A stretch of DNA of 64,000 nt from an uncultured Lachnospiraceae bacterium (GTDB lineage: Bacteria; Bacillota; Clostridia; Lachnospirales; Lachnospiraceae), in contig CANQTL010000001.1 in assembly GCA_947626775.1 (NCBI GenBank), forward strand, positions 1 through 64,000. Reading direction: 5' to 3'. Positions 43,391-52,520 of this stretch are shown piece after piece; the first letter of the stretch is position 1; the number at the start of each line of letters is the position of its first letter. Both the position numbers and the translations under genes were made by a program. The notes below the pieces were generated by a model that saw nothing but the letters and a program-made list of their open reading frames with translations, was not told the origin of the DNA and searched no databases.

Positions 43391-44548
43391 ATGACATCTA
43401 TCACAGACGATATTCACTACATAGGCGTGAACGATCACGAGATCGACCTCTTCGAGGGGCAGTACGTTGTGGAAAACGGCATGGCGTACAACTCCTATGT
43501 GATCACGGACAGCAAAACCGCGGTCATGGATACAGTGGACGCGCGCTTTCGCGAAGAATGGCTGCAGAACCTGAGGGAAGTCCTGAACGGCAGGACGCCC
43601 GACTATCTGATCGTACAGCACATGGAACCGGATCACTCCGCCAATATAGACGCTTTTGCAAAGGCCTATCCCGGCGCGGTCATCGTAGCTTCCGCCGCGG
43701 CGTTTACCATGATGAAGCAGTTCTTCGGAACAGATTATGCCGACAGGCGCATGGTCGTCAAGGAGGGGGACACGCTCCCGCTCGGCTCACATACGCTGCA
43801 GTTCGTCGGCGCGCCGATGGTGCACTGGCCGGAGGTGATCGTCACTTACGACAGCCATGACAAAGTGCTGTTCTCGGCGGACGGCTTCGGCAAATTCGGC
43901 GCCCTGGATGCGGACGAAGACTGGGCCTGCGAGGCGCGCCGCTACTACTTCGGCATCGTCGGCAAGTACGGCATGCAGGTGCAGAATCTTCTGAAAAAAG
44001 CTGCGGCGCTCGACATACAGATGATCTGTCCTCTGCACGGTCCGGTCTTGAAGGAAAATCTGGAATATTATGTCAACCTCTATCAGACCTGGTCCTCATA
44101 CGGCGTAGAGTCCGAGGGCGTCATGATCGCCTATACTTCCGTCTACGGACACACCAAAGAAGCGGTAGAACTTCTCGCCGGGGAACTGACCGCAAAGGGC
44201 TGCCCGAAAGTCGTAGTCGCGGACCTGGCCCGCGAGGACATGGCGGAGTGTGTGGAGGACGCTTTCCGCTACGGCAGACTGGTGCTCGCCACCACCACGT
44301 ACAATACCGATATTTTTCCCTTCATGCGGGAGTTTATCAGTGATCTGGTCGAGAGAAACTATCAGAACCGCACCATAGCGCTGATGGAAAACGGTTCCTG
44401 GGCCCCCACCGCCGCCAAGGTCATGAGAAGCCGCCTGGAATCCTGCCGGAACATTACTTTCGCGGAGCCGACCATACAGATCAAATCCGCACTGAGCGAG
44501 GAGAACCGGGCGCAGATCCGGGCGCTGGCAGAAGAACTGACGCGATAA
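43391..44548 (+). CDS. A-type flavodiiron protein (FprA)
   Basis: 385-residue O2 or NO reductase. The N-terminal metallo-beta-lactamase-like domain has the diiron ligands in QHMEPDHSANID, the MVHWPEVIVTYD His and the PLHGPVLK His; a flavodoxin domain with FMN-loop AYTSVYGHTKEAVELLA starts near residue 250. It protects anaerobes by reducing O2 to water or NO to N2O. GGAGGACAGGAAGAT precedes the ATG. It stands alone with its own promoter and terminator. Confidence 0.95.
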   Translation: MTSITDDIHYIGVNDHEIDLFEGQYVVENGMAYNSYVITDSKTAVMDTVDARFREEWLQNLREVLNGRTPDYLIVQHMEPDHSANIDAFAKAYPGAVIVASAAAFTMMKQFFGTDYADRRMVVKEGDTLPLGSHTLQFVGAPMVHWPEVIVTYDSHDKVLFSADGFGKFGALDADEDWACEARRYYFGIVGKYGMQVQNLLKKAAALDIQMICPLHGPVLKENLEYYVNLYQTWSSYGVESEGVMIAYTSVYGHTKEAVELLAGELTAKGCPKVVVADLAREDMAECVEDAFRYGRLVLATTTYNTDIFPFMREFISDLVERNYQNRTIALMENGSWAPTAAKVMRSRLESCRNITFAEPTIQIKSALSEENRAQIRALAEELTR

Positions 44549-44559
44549 TTTTTGATATA

Positions 44560-44569
44560 TTATGTAAAC
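44560..44569 (-). repeat. GTTTACATAA motif 7
   Basis: Exact minus-strand copy in the gap just after the flavodiiron gene. Confidence 0.7.
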
Positions 44570-44594
44570 TTATTTGAAACCCATACACATGACG

Positions 44595-44646
44595 AGAGGG
44601 CGTCCTTCCAGTCGTTTCAATGACTGTCGGGACGCCCTCTTTCGTC
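44595..44646. terminator. Bidirectional terminator between fprA-type gene and chemoreceptor gene
   Basis: 11-bp stem AGAGGGCGTCC (44595-44605) with GGACGCCCTCT (44630-44640) and an inner CAGTC/GACTG stem; TTTCGTC follows on the plus strand. It can serve both convergent genes. Confidence 0.85.
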
Positions 44647-44657
44647 CTGTATCCTTA

Positions 44658-46772
44658 TCAGAGCCGGAACGCGTTGACCGCCTCGTTCAGCGTCTCCGCC
44701 TTGTCCTCCAGCTCTCTCATGGAGTCGTGCAGATTGTCCACAATCTCCATCTGTTTCTTCAGCGAATCGTTGACCGCCGATACGGCTGCGGCGTTCTCTT
44801 CCGATACCGAGGAAATTCCCTCTATCGCCATCAGCGTATCCTTCCTGTGCTGTTCCATGCTCCTGATCGCTTCGCTCAGAGCGGACAGTTCCGCGATGAT
44901 GTTCTCCATATCGTCATTCAGGCCTCTGAATACCCGGATCGTATCCTGGACGGTCTGCGCCTGTCTGGATACGATATCGCCCGCCTGCATGGAGGCATTC
45001 ACCGTATCGTCCGCATTTCTCCTGATCGTCGCCATCGCGCCGCGGATCATATCCGCCGCCTGGATGGTATTGTCGGACAGATCGCTCACCGACAGCGCAA
45101 CGACCGCGAAGCCCTTGCCGGCCTCGCCCGCCCTCGCCGCCTCTATGGAAGCGTTCAGCGCCAGAAGATTCGTCTCCTTCGCGATCTTATTGATCGTCTC
45201 CACAAATTTTTCGATCTCTTTCAGGCTCTCGCCGAGATTGCTGATATTGGTGGTAACCTGACGCGTGATATCGGAAGTATCCGTCGATTTCTCCGCCAGG
45301 TCGTCCATGGTAGCCATGCCGTTTTCGATCGTCTCGCGCGTGCCCTGCATGATGGCATTGATATGCTCCGCAGACTCCACCGCCGCGGTGATCCTGCCCG
45401 ACAGCTCATCCATCAGTTCCAGACAGTTGCGGGAATTCTCGGACTGGGAATTGAGTCCTTTGTCCATCTCCTCGACCGAATCGGCAATCAGACTGTTGGA
45501 ATTGTTGAGCGTCACCGTCGCGTTGGCCAGTTTCTCCGTGGAATCCGAGACGTCCTTCGTGGTGTTCAGCACCTGTATGATAAGATTTCTCGAATTGCGG
45601 ATCATCTCCGCGATACTCTTCACAAGGATCTTGAACTCGTCGCGCCTGCTCGTGTTGATCTGCACCGTCAGATCGCCGCCCGCAACCACCTGCAGACGCC
45701 TGCTGAGATGGCTGATGGTCAGCACGATCCCACGGATGATCAGCACGCCCGCAAACAGGGCGATCAGCCACGACACGATCACCAGCAGGATCGTCACGTT
45801 GCGGATCGAAGCCGCCCCCGCGTTGACCATGCTGACCGGAACCATGGCGCAGATTGCGGATCCGTTGCTTCCGCTCTTGCTGATCATAAAAAGATACTGC
45901 GCGCTCTTGTATGTGACATAGTCTATCACGATGGCCGCCGTATCCGCCATCGCCTCCGTATAGTACGGCTGATTGACAAAAGAGAAGTCCCCGCCCCTGA
46001 CGAGTTCCCCGTTCTCCAGAAGAATTTCCCGCCCGTCGGCTGTGACAAAAGCGGACACGCTGTTTTCTCCCAGATTCAGACTGCGCAGAATATCCGCGAT
46101 CGCCTCGCTGCTGTAATCGATCACAATGCAGGCGCGCTTCGTCGCCATCGGCCTCACATAGGAGCAGGCGTAGCTGTCAGGCGAATAGCCGTCATACGCC
46201 TGGGCGAATACGCCGTCTATGTATTCGTGGGAACCGATCCAGTCGCCCTTCAGCGTCTGCAGGCATTCCGCCTCGCCGGACTCTAAGAGCGCGTCGTAGA
46301 AGCCCTAGGTCTGGGCGTCGTCGCCGTACGCGGAGATCACGCGGAGCCCTTCCTGCGGAATGATATACATGTTGTCCACAAAACTGTTGCCGCTGCACTT
46401 GACGCTCAGATCCAGCTTGACCTCATCCCGGATCTCCTGTTTCGTCCAATCATTGTAGATCGCGCCGGTCGCCCAGCGCATCAGATCCGTATTGTAATAC
46501 AGCTGCTCCGACTCCGAGACCGCGGACTCAAAGCCGAAGTCGAGATATTCCATCGCCATGGACAGCGCCTTGGACATGGATTCCTCATAATTGTACGTCA
46601 TGCCGGACGCGGCGAGCGAATACGCCACGGCTCCGATCAGAATGGTACAGAACAGCGGGATGGCAAACCCGATCACCATCTTGGTCTTGATGCCCATTCT
46701 GTTCTGTTTTTTATTTGCACTCCCGTCCGCGGCTTTCTCTCTGCGGCCTTTTACCCTGTTATCTTTTTTCAT
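44658..46772 (-). pseudogene. Methyl-accepting chemotaxis protein with internal TAG codon
   Basis: Over 704 codons this is a complete chemoreceptor: N-terminal helix (RMGIKTKMVIGFAIPLFCTI), dCache-type outer sensor, second helix near residue 330, HAMP, and a signalling tip with [21 protein letters not shown] single in-frame TAG (plus 46305-46307) after DDAQT splits it; the frame then continues [13 protein letters not shown] with normal codon use into the fragment whose first ATG is at 46157. GGAGGGGG precedes the true ATG at 46772. It may be a fresh nonsense mutation, a sequencing error, or read-through. Confidence 0.85.
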
Positions 46773-46792
46773 CGAACCCCCTCCAAATAGAT

Positions 46793-47866
46793 CTATCGAG
46801 CCGTCCTGATCATCTCCAGGTACTCCGTAAGCCCGTTCTCCTGCGCATACTGATCCTAGATCGCGATAGCCGCCTCGCGGAAGCTGTCGATATCCATATC
46901 CTCATAGTCGGTCACAATCGCGCCGTCCGCGATGCACTGCGCCTTGGAACTGTCCATCATATCGTAAGTGACCGCGCGCTCCTCCAGCGTCGCCGCCAGT
47001 GCAGCCGTGTCGACCCAGCTGCGCTGCTCCGCGGTCAGACTGTCATAGAAATCGCCGTTCATGATAAACAGACGCGTCGTATAGTCGTGATGCGTCTCGC
47101 AGATATACTGTCCGTTCGGCGTTGTGTGGTGCAGCTTTAACATCAGATTGGTGTAATCGTTCTCCGCCGAATCCACCTCGTCCGCCATCAGCGCGTCGTA
47201 CAGTTCGCCCCAGCCGATATCCACCGGCTGCGCGCCCAGCTGCGTCCAGTACTCGGAAACAACGCCCGATATCTGTGTCCGGATCGTCAGACCCTGCACA
47301 TCCGCAGCGGTCCGGATCGGCACCTTGCCGTAATAGTCGCGCACACCCGCCGACCAGTATCCCATAATGCGATAGCGGTTGCCGGTGCGCTCCCTGATCA
47401 TATCCGCCAGCGTGGAGCCGAACTCGCCGTCCATGGCCGCCTCCCAGTGATTGAAGCCGTCGAACAGATACAACAGCGATATCAGGTTGATCTCCGACAC
47501 GCCCGCCGCGGACATGTAGCCCGGAGAGACGACTACCATCTGCGCCGTCCCGTCGTCCAGCATCTCCACCAGCTCCGTCTCGTTCTCCGACAGCGTACCG
47601 TCGCTGCACTCGACCTGGATCGTCCCCTGCGACAGCTCCTCCACCACTTCCTTAAAAGTCTGCAGGCCATAGTGATAGGGGTTGTCCTCCGAGACCTGAT
47701 TGGAGGCGATCACCATATGTACCGCGGCGTCCGCCGAAACCGTGCTCTTCTCTTCCTCCGGCGCGATCGTCCCGATCGTTCTGCGCTCATGTGCCCCGCA
47801 GCCGCCGACGCACGCAGCCGCCAGGACACACGCCAGTGCAGCCGCCCAAAATCTCGATCGTTTCAT
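46793..47866 (-). pseudogene. TRAP-transporter substrate-binding lipoprotein (DctP-like) with internal TAG codon
   Basis: Extracytoplasmic binding protein with lipobox VGGC near residue 23, HMVIASNQVSEDNPYHYGLQ at the start of the mature part, and the TRAP signature RTAADVQGLTIRTQ. An in-frame TAG (plus 46856-46858) follows REAAIAI; the same frame continues DQYAQENGLTEYLEMIRTAR to a second TAG at 46793, matching the usual C-terminal helix. No dctQ or dctM genes are adjacent; its neighbour is a chemoreceptor 20 bases downstream, so it may act as a receptor partner. Confidence 0.82.
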
Positions 47867-47958
47867 CTCATATCTCCTTTACACGAATCTCCCTTGCATA
47901 AGCCTGCTACCATTCTACCACAGGATACAGCAAAATTGCCACTGTTTCTTCCTGCTTT

Positions 47959-48591
47959 TCACTTTTTTTGTGCATTATGACGAAAATGTGTATCCACGCC
48001 GAGTCCGCACAGTTCTTCGACCGCCTGCGCAAGCCCCTGGAAGCGTATCGTATGAATGCCGAATCTCTCCGCGGCGTCCAGGTTTGCCTGCGTGTCGTCC
48101 AGGAAGACGCACTCCTCCGGCGTCAGACCGTATCTTTCGATCAGGCGCTCATAGATCTCCGGCATGGGCTTGATCACCTTCTCCCGGTAGGACAGGATGC
48201 CTCCGTCCATATAGGGGAGGAAATCCAGCGCCTCCGCACAGTCCTTCTTTGCCTTCTCTCCGAAATTGGACAGATACAGAACGCGGTAGCCCCGGCTCTT
48301 CAGTTCCCGGATCCACGGGATCGCATATTCGCTGCGCGTGACCATCGTCCGCACGTCGCCCAGCACCCTGTAGATATCCTCCGCAATCTCAGGGTCATTT
48401 TCCGCGAATCTGCGCATAAGCTCTTCTCTGGGGATCACGCCCCGGTCGGTTTCATTCCACAGCGGACTTTTGACCGTGGCCCGCGCAAGGCGTTCCACCA
48501 TGGCCTCGTCGTAGCCGAAACTCTCATAATGTTTTTTCCAGTTGAAATCGGCGAGCACATTGCCGATGTCAAAAATGATTGTGGTGATCAC
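47959..48591 (-). CDS. HAD-IA family phosphatase-like hydrolase
   Basis: 210-residue HAD superfamily protein. Motif I IIFDIGNVLADF (nucleophile Asp near residue 8; second Asp replaced by N, as in YihX-type enzymes), motif II YLSNFGEK, motif III Lys in REKVIKPMPEIYE, and motif IV CVFLDDTQANLDAA. It should remove phosphate from a sugar phosphate or nucleotide. GTG start 8 bases after AGAGG. Confidence 0.9.
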   Translation of the reverse strand: MITTIIFDIGNVLADFNWKKHYESFGYDEAMVERLARATVKSPLWNETDRGVIPREELMRRFAENDPEIAEDIYRVLGDVRTMVTRSEYAIPWIRELKSRGYRVLYLSNFGEKAKKDCAEALDFLPYMDGGILSYREKVIKPMPEIYERLIERYGLTPEECVFLDDTQANLDAAERFGIHTIRFQGLAQAVEELCGLGVDTHFRHNAQKK

Positions 48592-48621
48592 AGCGCACCT
48601 CTTTTCTGTCCTGCCCTATAG

Positions 48622-48631
48622 GTTTACATAA
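48622..48631 (+). repeat. GTTTACATAA motif 8
   Basis: Exact copy in the 40-base gap between the LysR stop and the HAD gene. Confidence 0.7.
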
Positions 48632-49516
48632 CTATATTTCCATCAGTTCCAAAAGGTTTCTCGCCGCCGCCGACAGCGGATTCCTGTCATTGGTCACGAC
48701 GCAGAAATGCCGTTTCGGTATAATCATGTTGAACCGCAGTTCAAACAGTCTTCCGTCCTCCAGGTACTCCTCCGCGAAATCCCGGATCACACAGCCGACC
48801 CCCAGACTGCGCAGCGCAAACTGCACGATCATGTCGCTGGTAGCCAGCTCGAACTCCGGCCTGATATCCACGCCGTTTTTGTGCAGGAAGGAATCGATGT
48901 AGCTTCTTGTACTCGTGACGCCTTCCAGAAAGATGATCGGCAGCCTCTCAAGTTCCTGCAGATCGAGCATACGGTTCTTATATGGGATGAATCTGCGCCC
49001 CGCCACGAAGACGTCCTCGATTTCCCGCACGTTCACGGCACAGAGCCCGTCCCCGCCCTCAAAAGGCGTGCTGACAACCCCGAAATCAATCTTGTTCTCT
49101 CTCAGATTGCGCAGCGTCTCCGGCGTGGGCGCGTTGCTGACCGCCACCTTGATGTGCGGATATTTCTCGTGAAACTGTTCCAGATAGGGCAGCAGATAAA
49201 ACTGCAGCGTCATATCGCTGGCGCCGATATGGATCTCGCCCAGCTCCAGATCCAGCATCTGCTTCAGCCTCTGCTCGCCCAGTTCGATCTGCTCGTATCC
49301 TTTGGCCGCATAACCGTAGAGCAGCTCTCCCTCGCCCGTCAGGCGCACGCCTCTGGACACCCGCGTAAACAGCCGGGCGCCGAGCGCGGTTTCAAGCTGT
49401 CTGATCGACTGGCTGACCGCAGGCTGCGAGATATTCAGCTCCCGCGCGGCGACGGTCAGGCTGCCCGCCCTCGCCACATGGCAGAATACCTTGTAATATT
49501 CCATATTGGCAATCAT
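48632..49516 (-). CDS. LysR-family transcriptional regulator
   Basis: 294 residues. The winged helix EYYKVFCHVARAGSLTVAAR, then ELNISQPAVSQSIRQLETAL, is standard for LysR, and a two-lobed effector domain follows (GEIHIGASDMTLQFYLLPYL). It stands between a HAD gene and a divergent ComEC-like gene. No metabolic gene next to it suggests a clear effector. GGAGAATACGAG ahead of the ATG. The intergenic gap of 180 bases should hold its operator. Confidence 0.93.
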   Translation of the reverse strand: MIANMEYYKVFCHVARAGSLTVAARELNISQPAVSQSIRQLETALGARLFTRVSRGVRLTGEGELLYGYAAKGYEQIELGEQRLKQMLDLELGEIHIGASDMTLQFYLLPYLEQFHEKYPHIKVAVSNAPTPETLRNLRENKIDFGVVSTPFEGGDGLCAVNVREIEDVFVAGRRFIPYKNRMLDLQELERLPIIFLEGVTSTRSYIDSFLHKNGVDIRPEFELATSDMIVQFALRSLGVGCVIRDFAEEYLEDGRLFELRFNMIIPKRHFCVVTNDRNPLSAAARNLLELMEI

Positions 49517-49696
49517 CTCGTATTCTCCGATCCGACGGCGCCCCGGCCGTCCACTTTTCTATTATACATGAATCCGTCCAAAAAGACAGCCGCGCAGCTT
49601 TACTTTTTGTGCTTTCCTTTTTCGCCGGACTATACTATAATAATCATACAAAAATCCCCACGAAAACAAAAACAGAAAAATAAAGGAGTATCTGCG

Positions 49697-51046
49697 ATGA
49701 ACATCCTGTTTCTGGCGGCGGCCCTGTCCGCCCTGATCCTTTTTCAATTCCTGCATAAGCGCGGGGCCGGTTTCAAAAAAACCGCGTACCTTTCCGCCGC
49801 AGCCATACTCTGGCTCTGCGGAGCCTTTGGCGCGGCGTCGGCGAAGGCTGTCGGCAGCTCTTTGTCCTCAGGCGCTGCGGACAGTCCCGGTACGCTCTCC
49901 GTCCACTATATCGACGTGGGGCAGGGCGACGCGACTCTGGTTCTGTGCGGGGAACACGCCATGCTGATAGACGCCGGCGACAACACGAAGGGCACCGCTC
50001 TGCAGCTGTATCTGACCAAGCAGGGCGTGAAGAAGCTGGACTATCTGATCCTGACGCACCCGGACGCCGACCATATCGGCGGCGCGGACGTCATCCTCAC
50101 GAAATTCGATGTGGACACCGTCTTTATGTCGGATTATCCGGAAGATACCAAGACCTATCAGGAAGTGCTGGACGCCCTGAACGTAAAACATATGCGCTAT
50201 TCCACGCCGGAACCGGGAGACGCCTACGCTCTCGGCAGCGCGGATTTCACAATTCTGGCGCCTCTTGCCCGCTACGAGGATTCCAACGACTCTTCCATCG
50301 CGCTGATGCTCCATCACGGCGGCAACAGCTTTCTCTTTACGGGCGACTGCGGGGAAGAGGCCGAGAAAGATCTGACAAACAGCGGACAGACGCTCTCCGC
50401 CGATGTGTACCAGGTCGGCCATCACGGGAGCCGTTCTTCCTCCACACAGCGCTTTATGAACGCCGTCTCTCCGACCTGGGCCGTGATCAGCTGCGGGAAG
50501 GACAATTCCTACGGCCATCCCACCGCCGAGGTGCTGAACCGGCTGCGCGCCATGGGCGTCAAAGTCTTCAGAACCGATGAACAGGGCAGCATCATCGCGA
50601 CCTCGGACGGTTCAGAGATCACCTGGAACTGCGCGCCTTCCGAGACATGGAAGTCCGGAGAGCCGACGGCGTCGTCCGCAGGCAGGCCCAAAAAGGCTGT
50701 TGTGGCAGCCTCCGCCTCCGGCACGGCGACGGCGTCCGGAAACACGTCTGCAGACAGCGGCAAGTCCGCCGCGCAGTCATCGCCCGCCTCCGGCGAAAAC
50801 GACAAAGAAAAGGCCGCCTCCGGCGCGCAGACGCCCGCAGACGTCGGCGCTTCTTCAAGCGGCCAGGCCTTCGCGACGGGAAGTTCTCCCGGCGCCGGTC
50901 TCTATATCGGCAATAAAAATAACGGTAAGCTGCATCTCTCCTCCTGCAGCAGTCTCCCTCTGGAGAAAAACCAGGTGATCTTCAACACCCGCGAGGAGGC
51001 CGTAGCCGCGGGCTACAGCGATCCGTGCAAGCGCTGCAACCCGTAG
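49697..51046 (+). CDS. ComEC/Rec2-like metallo-beta-lactamase protein with Ada-like Cys domain
   Basis: 449 residues: an N-terminal membrane anchor, a metallo-beta-lactamase domain with TLVLCGEHAMLIDAGDN, LTHPDADHIGGAD and VGHHGSRSSSTQ (similar to the ComEC C-terminal domain), an Ala/Ser/Gly-rich linker, and a C-terminal Ada-like metal-binding module with HLSSCSSLP and GYSDPCKRCNP. It is expected at the outer face. It may degrade external DNA or a phosphodiester. AAGGAG site; start far inside a longer open frame. Confidence 0.9.
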   Translation: MNILFLAAALSALILFQFLHKRGAGFKKTAYLSAAAILWLCGAFGAASAKAVGSSLSSGAADSPGTLSVHYIDVGQGDATLVLCGEHAMLIDAGDNTKGTALQLYLTKQGVKKLDYLILTHPDADHIGGADVILTKFDVDTVFMSDYPEDTKTYQEVLDALNVKHMRYSTPEPGDAYALGSADFTILAPLARYEDSNDSSIALMLHHGGNSFLFTGDCGEEAEKDLTNSGQTLSADVYQVGHHGSRSSSTQRFMNAVSPTWAVISCGKDNSYGHPTAEVLNRLRAMGVKVFRTDEQGSIIATSDGSEITWNCAPSETWKSGEPTASSAGRPKKAVVAASASGTATASGNTSADSGKSAAQSSPASGENDKEKAASGAQTPADVGASSSGQAFATGSSPGAGLYIGNKNNGKLHLSSCSSLPLEKNQVIFNTREEAVAAGYSDPCKRCNP

Positions 51047-51056
51047 CGGCTTGTCT

Positions 51057-52349
51057 CTATTTCTGCAGCGGACTCCGGCGGTAGATGATATCGCTTCTGC
51101 CGGGTCCGTTGGAGACCATCGTGATCGGATAACCGATCTGTCCCTCGATAAACTCCACATATCCGCGGCAGTTCTCCGGCAGCTCCTCATAGTTCCTGAT
51201 CCCGCGGATATCGCACTTCCAGCCCGGCAGCTTCTCAAGCACCGGTTTCGCTTTCTCCAGCTTCCAGGTGACGGGGAAGTCCGTCGTCACCTCGCCGTCT
51301 ATCTCATATCCCACGCAGACCGGAATCTCATCCAGATAGCCGAGCACATCCAGCACGGTGAACGCCACGTCCGTCGTGCCCTGCAGGCGGCAGCCGTATT
51401 TGGAGGCCACACAGTCGAACCAGCCCATACGCCTGGGCCGACCCGTGGTTGCGCCGTACTCGCCGCCGTCGCCGCCGCGCCGGCGCAGCTCATCCGCCTC
51501 GTCCCCAAAGATCTCGGACACAAAAGCGCCGGCGCCCACCGCCGAGGAGTATGCCTTGCACACCGTGATGATCTGCCGGATCTCATGGGGCGGCAGACCC
51601 GCGCCGATCGCGCCGTAGGCCGCCAGCGTGGAGGAAGACGTCACCATCGGATAGATCCCGTGGTCAGGATCCTTCAGCGTGCCGAGCTGCCCCTCCAGCA
51701 GAACGGTCTTTCCCTCCTTCAGCGCCCTGTCCAGATAGGAGGACACGTCGCACACATAAGGTTCTATCATCTTCCTGTAACCGCGCAGCGTTTCCATAAG
51801 CTCCCGGGTATCGATTAACGGCTTGTGGTACAGATGCTCCAAGAGCACGTTCTTCGTCTCACAGACACGCTCCACTTTCTCTCTGAGACGCTCTTCGTCG
51901 AACAGCTCGCTCACCTGGAATCCGATCTTCGCATACTTGTCGGAGTAAAACGGTGCGATACCCGATTTCGTGGAACCGAAAGACTTGCCTCCAAGGCGCT
52001 CCTCCTCGTACTGGTCGAACAGCACATGGTAAGGCATCACGATCTGGCATCTGTCGGAGACCAGAATTTTAGGCATCGGCACGTTCCTGTCCGTAATCGA
52101 CTTAATCTCCTCCATCAGAATCGGAATGTTGAGCGCCACGCCATTGCCGATGATGCTCGTCGTGTGACCGTAGAAGACGCCCGACGGCAGCGTGTGCAGC
52201 GCAAATTTGCCGTAATTGTTGACGATCGTATGTCCGGCGTTGGCGCCGCCCTGGAAGCGCACGATAATATCAGCCTTCTCGGCCAGCATATCCGTGATCT
52301 TACCCTTGCCTTCGTCTCCCCAGTTGGCGCCTACGACTGCCTTAACCAT
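51057..52349 (-). CDS. purA: Adenylosuccinate synthetase
   Basis: 430-residue enzyme of AMP synthesis that joins IMP and aspartate using GTP. GANWGDEGKGKITDMLAEKA at the N-terminus is the P-loop and catalytic Asp; GGANAGHTIV and GATTGRPRRMGWFD are also conserved. Start at MVKAVVG, 9 bases after AAAGGAGG. It converges on the ComEC-like gene with a 10-base gap and so probably lacks a separate terminator there. Confidence 0.97.
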   Translation of the reverse strand: MVKAVVGANWGDEGKGKITDMLAEKADIIVRFQGGANAGHTIVNNYGKFALHTLPSGVFYGHTTSIIGNGVALNIPILMEEIKSITDRNVPMPKILVSDRCQIVMPYHVLFDQYEEERLGGKSFGSTKSGIAPFYSDKYAKIGFQVSELFDEERLREKVERVCETKNVLLEHLYHKPLIDTRELMETLRGYRKMIEPYVCDVSSYLDRALKEGKTVLLEGQLGTLKDPDHGIYPMVTSSSTLAAYGAIGAGLPPHEIRQIITVCKAYSSAVGAGAFVSEIFGDEADELRRRGGDGGEYGATTGRPRRMGWFDCVASKYGCRLQGTTDVAFTVLDVLGYLDEIPVCVGYEIDGEVTTDFPVTWKLEKAKPVLEKLPGWKCDIRGIRNYEELPENCRGYVEFIEGQIGYPITMVSNGPGRSDIIYRRSPLQK

Positions 52350-52390
52350 AAAAAATTCCTCCTTTAATATCAGCCTTAGTCTGTACACAG

Positions 52391-52415
52391 GAAAAGCGGG
52401 TTGTAAAAAACCCGC
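52391..52415 (-). terminator. Hairpin in the purA leader, possible attenuator
   Basis: Minus-strand AGCGGGTT-TTTTAC-AACCCGCT followed by TTTCC. It lies between the purA promoter and its ATG, so it may attenuate purA, or else end transcripts coming from the P-type ATPase gene. Confidence 0.5.
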
Positions 52416-52435
52416 TCTCCGTTCCTTACTTTATG

Positions 52436-52464
52436 ATTATAAACGATTCTTTATCATAAGTAAA
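52436..52464 (-). promoter_or_regulatory. Probable purA promoter
   Basis: Minus-strand TTTACT (52464-52459), 17-base spacer, TATAAT (52441-52436), in a strongly AT-rich gap of 170 bases between purA and the P-type ATPase gene. Confidence 0.55.
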
Positions 52465-52520
52465 ATCAATATTTATTATGAAAGATATAATATTTTTTGA
52501 TTTTGTCCCAGCGGACGGCG

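Noticed and set aside
46157..46858. Genome-wide recoding of TAG to an amino acid
   Set aside because: TAG is the natural stop of several intact genes here (928-930, 960-962, 5861-5863, 8422-8424 and 12690-12692 among others), so any read-through would have to be local.
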